DNA of 64,000 nucleotides from Monodelphis domestica (taxonomy: Eukaryota > Chordata > Mammalia > Didelphimorphia > Didelphidae), in NCBI RefSeq assembly GCF_027887165.1, contig NC_077227.1, forward strand, positions 536,145,793-536,209,792, written 5' to 3'. Shown piece after piece: positions 1 to 10,540 of the stretch. Under the pieces are notes generated by a model. The model was not told the origin of the DNA. It saw only the letters and a program-made list of their open reading frames with translations, and did not search any database. Within the stretch, counting starts at the first letter, position 1. Each line of letters begins with the position of its first letter. Position numbers and translations under genes: made by a program.

Positions 1-589
1 AGATGTCAGACCCATTTGAATGGTACCTGCAGTCTATCCACTTCCCTGTACTCCCACAGAGACACTACTTCAAGCCCTCATAGTCTCTTCCCCAGAATAT
101 CGCAGTTGTTTCCTAATAGTTTTTGTTTCTTCAGTTTCTCTCCTCTCGAATCTAGCCTTCACACAACTGCCACAACGGTCTTAGACATTCCTTCTTTCAT
201 ACTGTTTTCCTTTCAGATACTCTATGATCTGGCAAAACGGAATGGTTTTCATCAAGCCCTCTTCTAACTCCAGGCACTTGCATAGATTTACAAACACACA
301 CACACGTGTACATAAATACATTCAAACCCACCCACACATATACACAGAGAAAAACACCCCCCCCACACACACAAATGAACACACAAACACACATATGCCC
401 CTCTACCCCCATGCCTAGGAAGCTTTTCTTCCTCATCACTGTTTTCCTTTGCTCTCACATTTGCTGCCTCCTCTATGAGTTCCTCCCTGATCTCAACTAA
501 AAGTGATTCTCTCTCTTAAGATTTCTCCTTGCATTTCACATCCCTCTTTGTCCTAATTACATTCTACTTTGTACCATTTTTTTTGTATA

Positions 590-725
590 TAGTTCATATA
601 GCATCCTTCCAATTAAATTGTAAGAAGCTTGATGAAAGAGACTGTCTGTATCCCTTACACTGAGTATATTGCCTTGCACATAGTAGGCATTTAATACATG
701 TTTACTAAATTGCACCGAATTGTTC
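590..725 (+). repeat. L2 3' end
   Basis: The sequence resembles the L2 3' terminus (cttgatgaaagagactgtct, cacatagtaggcatttaata), including the characteristic end of the element. Confidence 0.6.
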
Positions 726-749
726 AGGCATGAGAAGTTTGAAGTAGCC

Positions 750-910
750 CTGGTTCTAGATTCAGAGGACCTGGATTCACACTCGCCTCTGATGTGTGCT
801 CCCTGCAGGTCCTCAAGACAAATCATCGCTTCTCTCTGAGTCTCAGTCTTCTTATCTGTAAAATGAGAATGTTTGAAGTGGCTTCTGAGGTCACTTTCAG
901 CTCTAGGTCC
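750..910 (+). repeat. MIR SINE
   Basis: MIR-like core and 3' half: cctggattcacactc, then cttatctgtaaaatgagaat and tcactttcagctctaggtc. Confidence 0.65.
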
Positions 911-1226
911 ATAGTGCCAGGCTCAACTAGAATGGAGGCAGTGTGGGAAAGGAAGAGGCAGGCATGTGACCCACTGCACAACCGATAATGACAGGACGTC
1001 ATGACTTCATGAGTGGATAAGAGGAAACAATGGAAAGAGAACACTCAGGGATATCTGAGGCTTTGAATTTAAGTGAACACCATTCCTGAGACTAGGGGAG
1101 TCAAAAAGAAACCCTGGTTTGGAAATGGGGGAAAGTTAGTGAGTTTGTTTTAGACATTGAATCTGAGGTACTGATAGGACATCCAAGTGGAAACATCTGG
1201 CAACTAGTTTTAAGTGTCATGATAGA

Positions 1227-1427
1227 GGGGCAGTTAGATGGCTCAATGGATAGAGAGTCAAGTCTGGAGACAGGTCTTGGCTTCCAATTTGGCCTCAGAC
1301 ACTTTCTAACTGTGTGAGCCTGGGTAAGTCACTTCACCCCCATTGCTTGGCCCTTACCACTCTTCTGCTTTAGAATTGATGTTTACTATTGATTCTAAAA
1401 TAAAAGGTAATGATTAAAAAAAAAAAA
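1227..1427 (+). mobile_element. RTE-tailed SINE (SINE1_MD type)
   Basis: It runs from ggggcagttagatgg through the gcctcagacac core to a tail with paired ttgat/attgattct and poly(A). Flanking gtcatgatag repeats look like target duplications. Confidence 0.85.
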
Positions 1428-1536
1428 GAAATGTCATGATAGAACTCAGGAGAGAGGATAGGACTGGAGATATGGCTATGCCATCAGTCATTCTAATAAA
1501 GGTGAAAGCTTAAGTTGTGGGAGTGGTTGAGATCAC

Positions 1537-2240
1537 TGGGGCAGCTAGATGGCACAGAGAATAGATCACTAGATTTAGTGAGGAAGACCTAAGTTCAAAT
1601 TCAGCATCCATTCTTCCTAGTTGTGTGACTCTGGGCAAGTCCCTTAGTTTTGTTTGCCTCAGTTCCTCATCTCCAAAATAAAGCAGGAGTTGAGAATAGT
1701 GTCAGAAGCAAATGTCTCTCCATTATGTCGCATTTTTTTAATGCCATCTCTCAGTGACCTGGAGATCAAAGGCCACTGAGTAAATTCAGGTATAGATAAG
1801 CCCTCAGAGAGAGGAAGTTAAAGAACCAAGAAACCAACAAGATGGAAAACTGATCCCACAGGCACTGCCCCCCTGAGCAGCCCAGGCAAATTAAGAGACT
1901 ATGGTTGGTTCCTGAGATGTGATGTGGGTGGAGAAAAGGGTTTATAAAGTAAGACCAGGAGCCCATCTGGGTCTTCTGGCTGGAGCTTGGAAAGCTGAAG
2001 GAACCCTTGTCAGAATTTAGCCATAGGCCCATCATGTTGGCAAATAGATTAGAAAACTAAGTATCTCTCTACTTCTTTCCTACCTTTCCCTCTCTTTACT
2101 ACTGCTACTGCTTTGATTTAATAAAGTTATTAAGCTACTATCAGCCTCATAATTTTAATTATAACGATAGCAAATCACTTCACTATCTTTGCCAAGAGAA
2201 CTCCAAATGGAGTCACTTATGCTACTAAATAATAACAAAT
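1537..2240 (+). mobile_element. CORE-SINE (Mar1/MON1-like), split by a solo LTR
   Basis: The 5' part (about 1537-1699) has the tRNA-like head and the ctgggcaagtc core. The 3' part resumes at 2171 with the tail caaatcacttcactatctttgcc characteristic of this family. The split is explained by the LTR at 1700-2166. Confidence 0.75.
1700..2166 (+). mobile_element. Solo LTR, ERV1-like, inside a CORE-SINE
   Basis: This 467-bp block begins TGTCAG, has a TATA-like tataaag at 1943 and aataaa at 2120, and is flanked by the 4-bp duplication atag (1696-1699 and 2167-2170). It interrupts an otherwise continuous SINE. The 4-bp duplication and LTR-type layout suggest a class I endogenous retrovirus fossil. 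No internal region remains. Confidence 0.6.
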
Positions 2241-2642
2241 GAGATCATTGAGATAATAAGCTAGACTAAGAAAAGGTTTGTTTATGCCAATGGAATTCTG
2301 GGGAACATCTCCACTTAATGTGTAGGAAAAGGATGAAATTCCCAAGGAAAGTGATAAGAATGACTAAAGGAAGTAGAGAGTCCAATTAGTAGAGTGCCAC
2401 AAAAGCCAAGGGAAAAAGGAAGGTGTGGTCAATAGTATCAAATCCTGAGACCAAGATGAAGAACCAAGAAAAGGAGATTCAATTTTGTGATTAGAGTCTA
2501 TCTATGGATTTAAGTCTATAAAGACATTCAAGAGAAGAGTTTCAGTTAGTGATGTAGGTAGAAGCCAGATTACAAGGCATCAAATGAGATAATATATGTC
2601 CACGCCTTTGTAAACTTTAATATATAAGGTGATATAGAAATG

Positions 2643-2870
2643 AGGAGCAGCTAAGTAATAGAGTGTTGGCCCTGGAAAGAGAAAACTCATCTTCCTGAGT
2701 TAAAATCTGACTTCAGACACTTACCAGCTATGTGACCCTAGGCAAGTCACTTAATCCTGTTTGCCTTAGTTCCTCATCACTAAAATGAGCTGAGAAGGAA
2801 ATAGCAAACCCCTCCAGAATCATTGCTAAGAAAACCCCAACACAAAGGATCACAAAATGAACAACAAAAT
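2643..2870 (+). mobile_element. CORE-SINE (Mar1/MON1-like)
   Basis: Full-length-looking copy: gcagctaagtaatagagtg head, tgaccctaggcaagtcactt core and the gctaagaaaaccccaacac tail followed by an A-rich end. Confidence 0.8.
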
Positions 2871-3706
2871 AAAAACAAGAGCTAAAAATTTTATCATTTA
2901 TTTCATTTTCAAAGTAAGCATTTATTTTCTTTCCTATCCACCTCCCACCAATTTAAAAGAAATAAAGAAAAACAAAAATAAGTAAACTCCATTCCTATAT
3001 TATCTATATCTGAAAATGTGTGTCTCATCCATCTTTAACACATGTTTCAAAGAGGTCAAGGAAAGAAGAAACAAATTCTTATACTCAGAAATATTTAAAG
3101 CACTTTTTTTTATAGTAGTGAAGAACTGGAAAGCAGTAGTGTGCCCAGCTCATATAGTATTGTAATTATTTTTTTTTATCTTTTTTATGGAGTTAAAATA
3201 GAACAGTTTGAAACAATTTGCTCTCCTGCTACTTTTCATTTAATAATTTAAATAATTAACTCATTTAAAACAAATTATTTATTTTGATTAGTTTAATAAT
3301 TTCTTTGAATACTTTTATTTAACATTTTTTGAGTTTCCTAGAACACTAAGTGATTTAACCACGATGACACAGCTAATACATGAATCCATTTTTTCTTGAC
3401 TTTGAAGGCAGCTCACCAATTACTATGCTATGCCACTTTCCCCAAGACTATTTCTCATAAGGCAACACTATGATTCTAAGTTGTTTTGGAAGGTAGTATG
3501 ACCTATGTTGCTAGAGGAAACTTCCTCATTTAAGAGTATTCTATATCAATGAAATAACAGGTCCAGTTCCTGTCCCTGTTTAATATTCTAGATTATTAAG
3601 AGGAAGACAAAATATTTTTGCAACTGAATAAAAGAATTGAGATAATGAGCACTTCAGATGAAATATTCTACCCCTCTCCTAACAGAAAGGTGATGGACAT
3701 AAAATG

Positions 3707-3713
<7 letters not shown>
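2871..3713. other. Intergenic, AT-rich
   Basis: No gene seen. A weak MIR-like stretch on the - strand lies at about 3340-3445 (tgatttaaccacgatgacac). The remainder is AT-rich and unassigned. Confidence 0.4.

Positions 3714-3754
<41 letters not shown>
3714..3754. repeat. (CA)n microsatellite
   Basis: About 41 bp of uninterrupted CA dinucleotides. Confidence 0.95.
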
Positions 3755-3755
<1 letters not shown>

Positions 3756-3794
3756 TTGGCAATAGCCAATGTGGAAATTTTTTTCTAGACCCTA

Positions 3795-4040
3795 TATATT
3801 TCCTTTAAAAATATATTTATTTATTTAATTAATTTAGAATATTTTTCCATGGTTACATGATTCACATTCTTTCCCTCCCCTTCTCCTTCCCCCCTCCCAT
3901 AGCCAATGAGCAATTCAACTGGGTTTTACATGTATCAAGACCTATTTCCATATTATTAATACTTGCAATAGAGTGATCATTTAGAGTCTACATCCCCAGT
4001 CAAATCTCCATCAAACCATGTGATCACCTTATATATTTCT
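3795..4040 (-). mobile_element. L1 3'UTR fragment
   Basis: The + strand shows the reversed marsupial L1 3' end: a T/A-rich start, ccttctccttcccccctccc, then gggttttacatgtatcaaga and tttagagtctacatcccc. Confidence 0.75.
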
Positions 4041-5174
4041 TATGAGAATTTCCTTTTTCTTTTCTTTTAATCAAATAAATGGGAAAGAGGAGGAGGTAAT
4101 AAATGATTATAAATATAGATCATTTTAAAAACTCAAATAATTAAAGATGGTATGTGTGGGGAAAATATTGAGGGGGTAAACTCATCTTCTATAGTCTCAT
4201 TCAAAGTATTTCCAGGAACAATTTAGTATTTCCTAAAATTGATAGAGCTTCAGAGATGATGTGCATTTTATCCTATTTCTAAATGGTTTTAATTTCCTCC
4301 TTTAAAACATTGCAGTTTAAAAATCTCTTCATTCCACATGGCTTGGGAGTTATTAGCATTTGTTATGGCAACATCTAATTTTTTGAAAGTTTATTCTTAA
4401 AATTTTGTGTATCAGTGTTATGTCCAGGTGATTGTGTCTCCCACCTGATAGCTATGAATCCTTGAGTACATGATACTTTTGTTTCATTTGTGTTTCTACT
4501 TTCCTGATTTTTGGTGAATGAATATTCTGATGTTGTTGACTGGGGAGACCAAAAGATACATCAAAGCCATCAGAGACCTAGATAGCAGCAGCTGTCTGGT
4601 CCAGTAAGGAGCCAGGGTAGTAAATGAGTGACTTGACTGACCCAATCCAGCAATGAATTTGAGCCTGAGACACCACATTCTTTAAAAAGTAAGTCCAGTT
4701 GAACTAAGGGAGTATCTAATACTCTGAACCAAACTTGCTTGGGATTCAAAAGCTTGAAAAATACTTCCAATGTCAGGAGTCTTGAGGTATCACTCATTGC
4801 CACATATACCTTACATATGTACCTTACTATCTTTGTCCTTGAAGTTTGAGCCCACTCTCCCACCCTGAACCTTGTGTTTAAGCAAGGGAGAGGGTGAGCT
4901 CCTTGATTTGTTGGAGGAATTATTTTTAAACTACTGTTCTTGTAACACCATACCTTCTCAGCAAATATCCTCTTATATAAGTTAATTAGTGTCAGCTGGT
5001 TGATCAATAATGGGGAGCACACTGGATGATGACTTTATAAATAGCAGCACTATTATATAGCAGAAACTCCAACTCTTCAGAGTTATCCTTAGAGTTCTGA
5101 GGGCGATAGTAGTCTTTAATCTCTAGAGAATCTGACCTGTTAGACCTTTCTGAGTTGAAAGAATGATTGATTTT
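4041..5174. other. Intergenic, unassigned
   Basis: No recognisable exon or family. A 150-codon - strand frame (4570-5022) has no familiar motif. The stretch 4700-5080 has some LTR-like character, but I could not place ends or duplications. Confidence 0.35.
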
Positions 5175-5190
5175 AAAAAATGCTATATTT

Positions 5191-5384
5191 GGGGGACAGC
5201 TGGGTAGCTCAGTGGATTGAGAGCTAGGTCTAGAGATGGGAGGTCCTAGGTTCAAATCTGGCCTCAGACACTTCCCAGCTGTGTGACCCTGGGCAAGTCA
5301 CTTGACCCCCATTGCCTAGCCCTTACCACTCTTCTGCCTTGGAGTCAATACACAGTATTGACTCCAAGACAGAAGGTAAGGGTT
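5191..5384 (+). mobile_element. RTE-tailed SINE (SINE1_MD type), young-looking
   Basis: Clean full-length copy with a long target duplication: aaaaaatgctatatttg before it and aaaatgctatatttg after it. The tail contains attgactccaagacagaagg. Confidence 0.92.
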
Positions 5385-5799
5385 TAAAAAAAATGCTATA
5401 TTTGTAAAGAAACCTTTGGGCAGACACTGAGAAAACCCCCTTGAAGCTTTGTTTTTATTTTACTTTTTTAGATTTATCTATCAAAATGTTTTCAAAGGAG
5501 ATAGTCCATGTGATCAAATGGTTAGTAAAATGCTGAGTTCTAGTTCTACCTCCTCTACTAGCTGGAAAGTCAAATGACCTTTTGAAACTTTTGCTTTATT
5601 GGTCTTAAAGGGATATTTAGACCTTTAGATTATATCAAGAACCTGTACAGCTTGAACCTTGGCCATAGGCTTCTTGGCAATGTCTTCAATTAATTTGATT
5701 ATTCTATTCTTCTTTTTTAATGTTGTGTTATAAGGCATTGAAGTCTACTGGGGCAATTTTATGCTTTTTCAGTGAATCTAAAAATCCCTCATAATCAGA

Positions 5800-5970
5800 A
5801 GATCTAGAAGAGATTTTCTGACCTTTTCATCTTACAGATGACAAAACAAAGACTCACAGAAGTGACTTACCTAAGATCATGTAGGTAAACAAGTAAATGA
5901 ATCAGTATCTGAACCTAGGTCCTCTGACCTCAAAGTCAGTGCCCTTTCTACTCTTTTCCCACTACACTGT
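5800..5970 (-). repeat. MIR SINE
   Basis: Reversed MIR: cttacagatgacaaaacaaa, gaagtgacttacctaagatc, gaacctaggtcctctgacct. Confidence 0.7.
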
Positions 5971-5974
5971 TAAT

Positions 5975-6515
5975 GAAGTGATTTTCAGAAAGCACAATTT
6001 GGAACAAGTCACTGCTGTGTTCAAAAAGCTCCTGTGGCTGGTTATTAACTCAAAGATCAAATACAAACTCTTCTAGTGAACATTAAAAGTCCTTTGTAGC
6101 TTGGCTCAAAATACTTTTCTAGCCATATTGTATTTTTTCCCTCTTTATTTACTTTATAATAAAGCCAAACTGGCCCTTTTATTATTGCATGAGACATTCG
6201 GTCTCTGTCAGTTTGCATGGAGCACCCCGCTCCTTACCTGAAATGCATTTCCTCCACATCCTCATCTTTTGGAATCCTTGGCAAAGTTGTCCTGAAGAAC
6301 CACTCCTCCACCTTGCTTTTCTAGACCCTTATTCCCTCTGCCTCCAGCATGAAATTACCATGTAGTTGATGTGTCTTATGCAGATGTGTACATGTTGTTT
6401 CTTCTGATGAAATCTAAGCTCCTTCAGGGCAACAACTGTTTGGCTATTGTCTTTTTATCCTTGGAGACTTGCAGAGTGCTTAGCACATGCTAGAGGTTTA
6501 ATAAGTGCTTGCTGT
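5975..6515 (+). repeat. L2 LINE 3' region
   Basis: Contains the L2 3' landmarks: ctgtggctggttattaactc near the start, cttacctgaaatgcatttcc, tcttttggaatccttggcaa, aagctccttcagggcaacaa and the terminal taataagtgcttgctgtctg. Confidence 0.75.
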
Positions 6516-6613
6516 CTGACAAAATAGCATTCGTACCCCCTTGTCTAAATGGTCACCAGACACCTAGCTATGAAAAGTTCCCTGCTCTTCTAATTTGTTT
6601 TTTGATGTGACCC

Positions 6614-6616
<3 letters not shown>

Positions 6617-6644
<28 letters not shown>

Positions 6645-6682
6645 TGTGAGAGAGAGAGAGAGACAGAAAGAGGGAGAGAGAC

Positions 6683-6762
<80 letters not shown>

Positions 6763-6794
6763 TGAGAGAGAGAGACAGAAAGAGGGAGAGAGAC

Positions 6795-6874
<80 letters not shown>

Positions 6875-6878
6875 TTCC
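6617..6878. repeat. (GA)n compound microsatellite with a duplicated block
   Basis: A 260-bp purine tract. A block starting tgtgagaga and including gacagaaagagggagagaga occurs at about 6645 and again at 6761, so part of the array was duplicated in tandem with a 116-bp offset. Frames reading RERERE or SLSLSL through it are not genes. Confidence 0.95.
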
Positions 6879-6880
6879 CA

Positions 6881-7585
6881 TTTGGGGCTTGTTTTGTTAA
6901 ATACTGTGAATATTGGTCTAACCCTAAGTTTTGTTGTTTCTCAGCATTGTAAAATTGTGAGTCCTTATTCAAGAAGCAAAGAGTTTTGGAAATATAGAAA
7001 CGAAAGCAAATTTGCAAAAGCTCTTTCTTTGATTCTATTATGGGCTTTAGGATAATAATCGACATTTTTATAGGATTTTAAGCTTTGCATAGGACTGTAT
7101 ACATAATCTCATTTGATCTTCAGAATAAGACTATAAATTATGTGCTATTATTATTCCCATTTTAGAGATGTAATGTCAACTTGAGACTAATTCTCTCAGC
7201 TCATGCTGGACTAGCAGGTCAGGTTACTCAGATGATAATTACTACTTCTTCCCTCCCTCAGAGGTATAGGGTAACTTAGGGCTTGGAGTTTTTCCTATTA
7301 TAATTCATATGTTTCCCTTTTGGTGTGCTCCTCAACATTCATAGGTTTCAGTTAGCATTAATTAACCTATAGTAGTCAAAAATATTTGTTAAGTGCCTAC
7401 TATATATTCCAGGTACTGGAAATACAAATACAGAAAAGAAAGATATGCATGTATATACATATTTACATAAAAGCTATACACATGTATACATACACATACT
7501 TTATACAGGCCAGTTTTTTTGTTTACTTTCTTGTTTACTATAGTAACTAGACAGAACAGGTCATAAGGATAATGAGTAACTACTA
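6881..7585. other. Intergenic with weak old-repeat traces
   Basis: No gene. Faint MIR/L2-like stretches occur at about 7080-7175 and 7365-7440 (aagtgcctactatatattcc). The rest is unassigned. Confidence 0.35.
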
Positions 7586-7587
7586 CA

Positions 7588-7665
7588 TAATAGGCTAAGT
7601 AGGTAGCATAGTGGATATGGTGCTGGACATGTAGAAAGGAAGACTTGAGTACAAATCCTGCTTAA
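7588..7665 (+). repeat. CORE-SINE 5' fragment
   Basis: Head of the family only: gtaggtagcatagtggatat, then gaagacttgagtacaaatcc. Confidence 0.55.
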
Positions 7666-7785
7666 TAATAAGGGGTATAAGCCCCTTATTAAGTCTTATA
7701 GCTACTGCCACAATGTTTATAAGCATAATGATCCCATATACTTCTATAGGATCTGTTATTTCAAAATTAATCCTTTTATTATTTA

Positions 7786-8670
7786 AAGGATCCTTTATTG
7801 ATCAAATCAGTATATATACATATATATATATGCGTATAAATACATTTACAGATATAGGAAAAGAATCCTTAATGTTTTTAATTTAACTCTTCTACTGTTG
7901 AAAGGGTCCTTTATTGACGATGGTCAGAATCCCTTGAATTCTAGTTTCCCACACAGTTGGTTTTTCATATTTAAATCCCATCCCACTACCTTTTGAAGTA
8001 TCCTTTGTTGACTAGAACAATATCTTGGTATTCATATGTAATATATTATACATTATTAACATATCACATAAATATATTAATAATAAAATATCAATCTCAC
8101 ATTAATATAACCAACATAATATATTTTATATATTAATGTATTTTATATTTTATTTATATAATATTTACTATTTTAATGCATAGTATAACAATGTAATATA
8201 TTTTCTATATTAATGTATATTAAAATTATTATAATGTAGTAATTATAATATATTATGCAATATATAATATATAATTAAAATAAGAAATTAATTACATTAG
8301 TATATTACTATATAATTTACTATATAATATAACTATATATTACTATATAAGCTATTAATTTCATATTACATTAATTATAATTAATATGCTATATTTCATA
8401 TATTAACATGTTAGTGTAATATAATATATATTACATATGAGTACCAAGATACCACTCCAGTCTATATATATCACACACTATATAATGTACATACTACACA
8501 TAATTATCACACCGAACATGTCACTGTATATGTGTATATACACATACATGTACATGCACGCACCCATTCATAACAAAGGAACCTTTATTGCACGTGTTTA
8601 TACATGTGCATATATTACATTTTGTGTGTATGTACACGTGCCACACACCCAAAAGAATGTAATAAAAGAT
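7786..8670. repeat. AT-rich low-complexity segment with diverged TCCTTTATTGA units
   Basis: Extreme A+T content with TA-rich runs. The motif TCCTTTATTGA occurs at 7791 and 7907, and near-copies at 8001 and 8581. The last 200 bp alternate purine and pyrimidine (tatatgtgtatatacacata). Confidence 0.6.
8021..8451. repeat. Imperfect inverted repeat (AT-rich palindrome)
   Basis: The left arm tatcttggtattcatatgta (from 8021) is matched in reverse complement by tacatatgagtaccaagata (ending 8451), with one mismatch, and the similarity continues inward through TA-rich sequence. Confidence 0.7.
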
Positions 8671-9105
8671 CCTTTAAAAGAATGCAGGGACTCAAAAAAT
8701 GTCACTACTGTAAGGAAACATCCTGGGAAAGGAGTGAAGCTTTCTGTCTGGAAATTGGGCCGGGACTGCCCTCTGCTGGTAGCATGCCTCCAAGGCTAGA
8801 AGGCAGGAACAGAATCTGGCAGCTCAGGCGGAGATGGGCAGAGAACTGGCAGAGAGGCAGTCACTGCTCGTGGCTACCTGCAGTGAGGCAGCGCCTACTG
8901 GGCATCTTCTCTTAGTGCCCTCTCTGGGGAGCTGTGGCTCATCTACAGCTGCTGATATTTTCCTTGAATAGTTTTTCCTCCAGCATGAAAGCAAGTTCTG
9001 TCCTTTATTCCCTGAGTATGACCATCAGGGGAGGTTTTGACAGACAGAGGGCAGAGCCATCGAGTCGTCATGGTTTGCTGGAATAGATGTGGAGTTGGCA
9101 GAGGG
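8671..9105. other. Non-repetitive intergenic sequence
   Basis: Higher GC than its surroundings, no repeat family recognised, and it carries the CTCF-like motif. It could be an insulator or enhancer; nothing coding is supported. Confidence 0.4.
8766..8779 (-). promoter_or_regulatory. CTCF-like core motif
   Basis: On the - strand the 14 bases read CCAGCAGAGGGCAG, which fits the CTCF core CCASYAGRKGGCRS at every position. It lies in non-repetitive intergenic sequence about 12.4 kb upstream of NOL10. Occupancy is not shown by the sequence. Confidence 0.55.
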
Positions 9106-9109
9106 CTGT

Positions 9110-9235
9110 TACTTCCAGCATCTCAATCAGGTCCTTTAAGGATTCTCGGTCTGGGTTTCCTAACCTACAAAATGGTGAGGGTGAGACTAGGTGCTCACTA
9201 ATGTCTCTTCTGGCTTTAAATCTGTGATCTTTGTA
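9110..9235 (+). repeat. MIR SINE 3' half
   Basis: tcctaacctacaaaatggtg followed by ctaatgtctcttctggcttt and aaatctgtgatct, the MIR 3' signature. Confidence 0.6.
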
Positions 9236-9714
9236 AGTCATAATTGGGCCTTTGGTGACATGTTCTGATATGAAGGCTACATAAACAAATAAATGTAGTG
9301 AAAACTGATAAAAAACAGAGAATGTCATCATTTGAAGGAATAAAACGAGAGATTCAAACTGTATGATTTCCCTTCCACAGGAACAGGGACAGCATGGTTT
9401 TCCTGGCCCATGAAAGTGAGGAAGAGGGTTTGGCAGGGTGGTTCACATGCAATCATATAGAAAGTAAGCAAGTATTGGAAATACAATGTTTAGGAACTAA
9501 AAGAACCAGACAAAGAAGGATGTCTAAAGCAGAAGCCAAGTTCAATCACAAATCACTGCCAGTCAGAGGGATGAATCAGCCCAAGATCGTTTCAAGGGAG
9601 ATTTCAAAATTTAGGAATTTAGAGGCCTTGACTCTTATCCAACAGGATGCTAAATTAGACAAAGAAAATTTAAATTTGCTACATTGATGGGTGGCAAGTT
9701 TTCTTCCTTCCTCT
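9236..9714. other. Intergenic, unassigned
   Basis: No repeat family recognised. A 97-codon + strand frame at 9394-9687 has no recognisable domain or splice context and is left uncalled. Confidence 0.35.
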
Positions 9715-9870
9715 TCTTCTCTGTCTTTTGGCCTCTCTGGCTTCCTTTAAGTCCCAGTTAAAAGGCCACCTTCTATAAAAAAAAAACCTTTCCTGATTTT
9801 CCCTTAATGCTATTGTTTCCCCTTTGTTGATTATCTCCAATTTATCCTGTTTAGAATTTGTTTTTTGTTC
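9715..9870 (+). repeat. L2 fragment
   Basis: gcttcctttaagtcccagtt, then ggccaccttctataaa and cctttcctgattttcccttaa match the L2 3' region. Confidence 0.6.
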
Positions 9871-9879
9871 ATTTTAGAA

Positions 9880-10540
9880 CCCTTACCTTCTATCTTAGAA
9901 TTGATATTAAGTACAGGTTCCAGCAGAAAAGTGATAATGGCTAGGACAGTGATGGCAAACTTTTTAGAGGAGTGCCAAGCTCCACTCCCACCCTACCCCA
10001 GACCAAGTGCTGTGGCCCTCCCCACCACATGCTAGGTATTCCCCCCCCACACACACACACACAGGGAAGGGAGGAAGTGCTCCCATTGGGCTGCTGGGTA
10101 GAGGGGCAGGAGAAATAAGGACTGCCCTCAATGAGTGAGGAGAAGGGGGAGGGGAGTGGCCTGAGCACTCTGCTCCCCTCCAGCTCTGCTTCCTATGAGT
10201 CACCCACCTTACCTCCTGTGCACTCCCATTGGTTGTTGGGCAGAGGAGCGGAGATTGTGAGAGGGGGAGGGGAACAGCTCTGCTGAGTCCTTCTGCCTTT
10301 CTAGTAATGAACCTGGGGAGGGGGTGGAGGGGAAGTAGGGAGGAAGGGTGGCTGAGTGCCCACAGGGAACACTCTGTGTTCCATCTTTGGCACCCATTCC
10401 ATAGGTTTGCCATCACTGGACTATGTAATTGGAGTTAAGTGCCTTGCTTAAGATCACACAACTAGGAAGTGTCTGAGAACAGATTTGAATCCAAGACCTC
10501 CTGTCTCCAGGCCTGGTGCTCTAACCACCTACCTGCCCTG
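9880..10540 (-). mobile_element. RTE-tailed SINE, split by a hAT element
   Basis: The tail half lies at 9880-9946 (acccttaccttctatcttag). The head half resumes at 10419 (gttaagtgccttgcttaaga, then gaagtgtctgagaacag). The interruption is the DNA transposon at 9947-10418. Confidence 0.8.
9947..10418. mobile_element. Non-autonomous hAT transposon with perfect 14-bp TIRs
   Basis: It begins cagtgatggcaaac and ends gtttgccatcactg, an exact inverted pair. Eight-base flanks ggctagga and gactatgt are compatible with a decayed hAT target duplication, since uninterrupted SINE consensus would read through here. At 472 bp and GC-rich, it has no transposase and would need one supplied in trans. Confidence 0.85.

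Noticed and set aside
197-500. CA-rich frames near 300-420 (repeated THTH and VCVC)
   Set aside because: They come from a degenerate CA microsatellite.
4570-5022. 150-codon - strand frame
   Set aside because: No recognisable domain, homopolymer-free but compositionally ordinary intergenic DNA; a start and length like this are expected by chance.
5191-5270. tRNA genes in the many tRNA-like heads
   Set aside because: They are SINE heads with decayed A and B boxes repeated across the window, not true tRNAs.
6564-7065. Three long open frames through the GA tract (SLSLSL and RERERE proteins)
   Set aside because: They are translations of a microsatellite with no codon structure or flanking coding signal.
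8021-8451. Origin of replication or CRISPR-like array
   Set aside because: The segment is an AT-rich palindrome in a vertebrate nuclear background with no spacer periodicity.
9394-9687. 97-codon + strand frame resembling a small hydrophilic protein
   Set aside because: No promoter, splice context or family resemblance. Left as unassigned intergenic.
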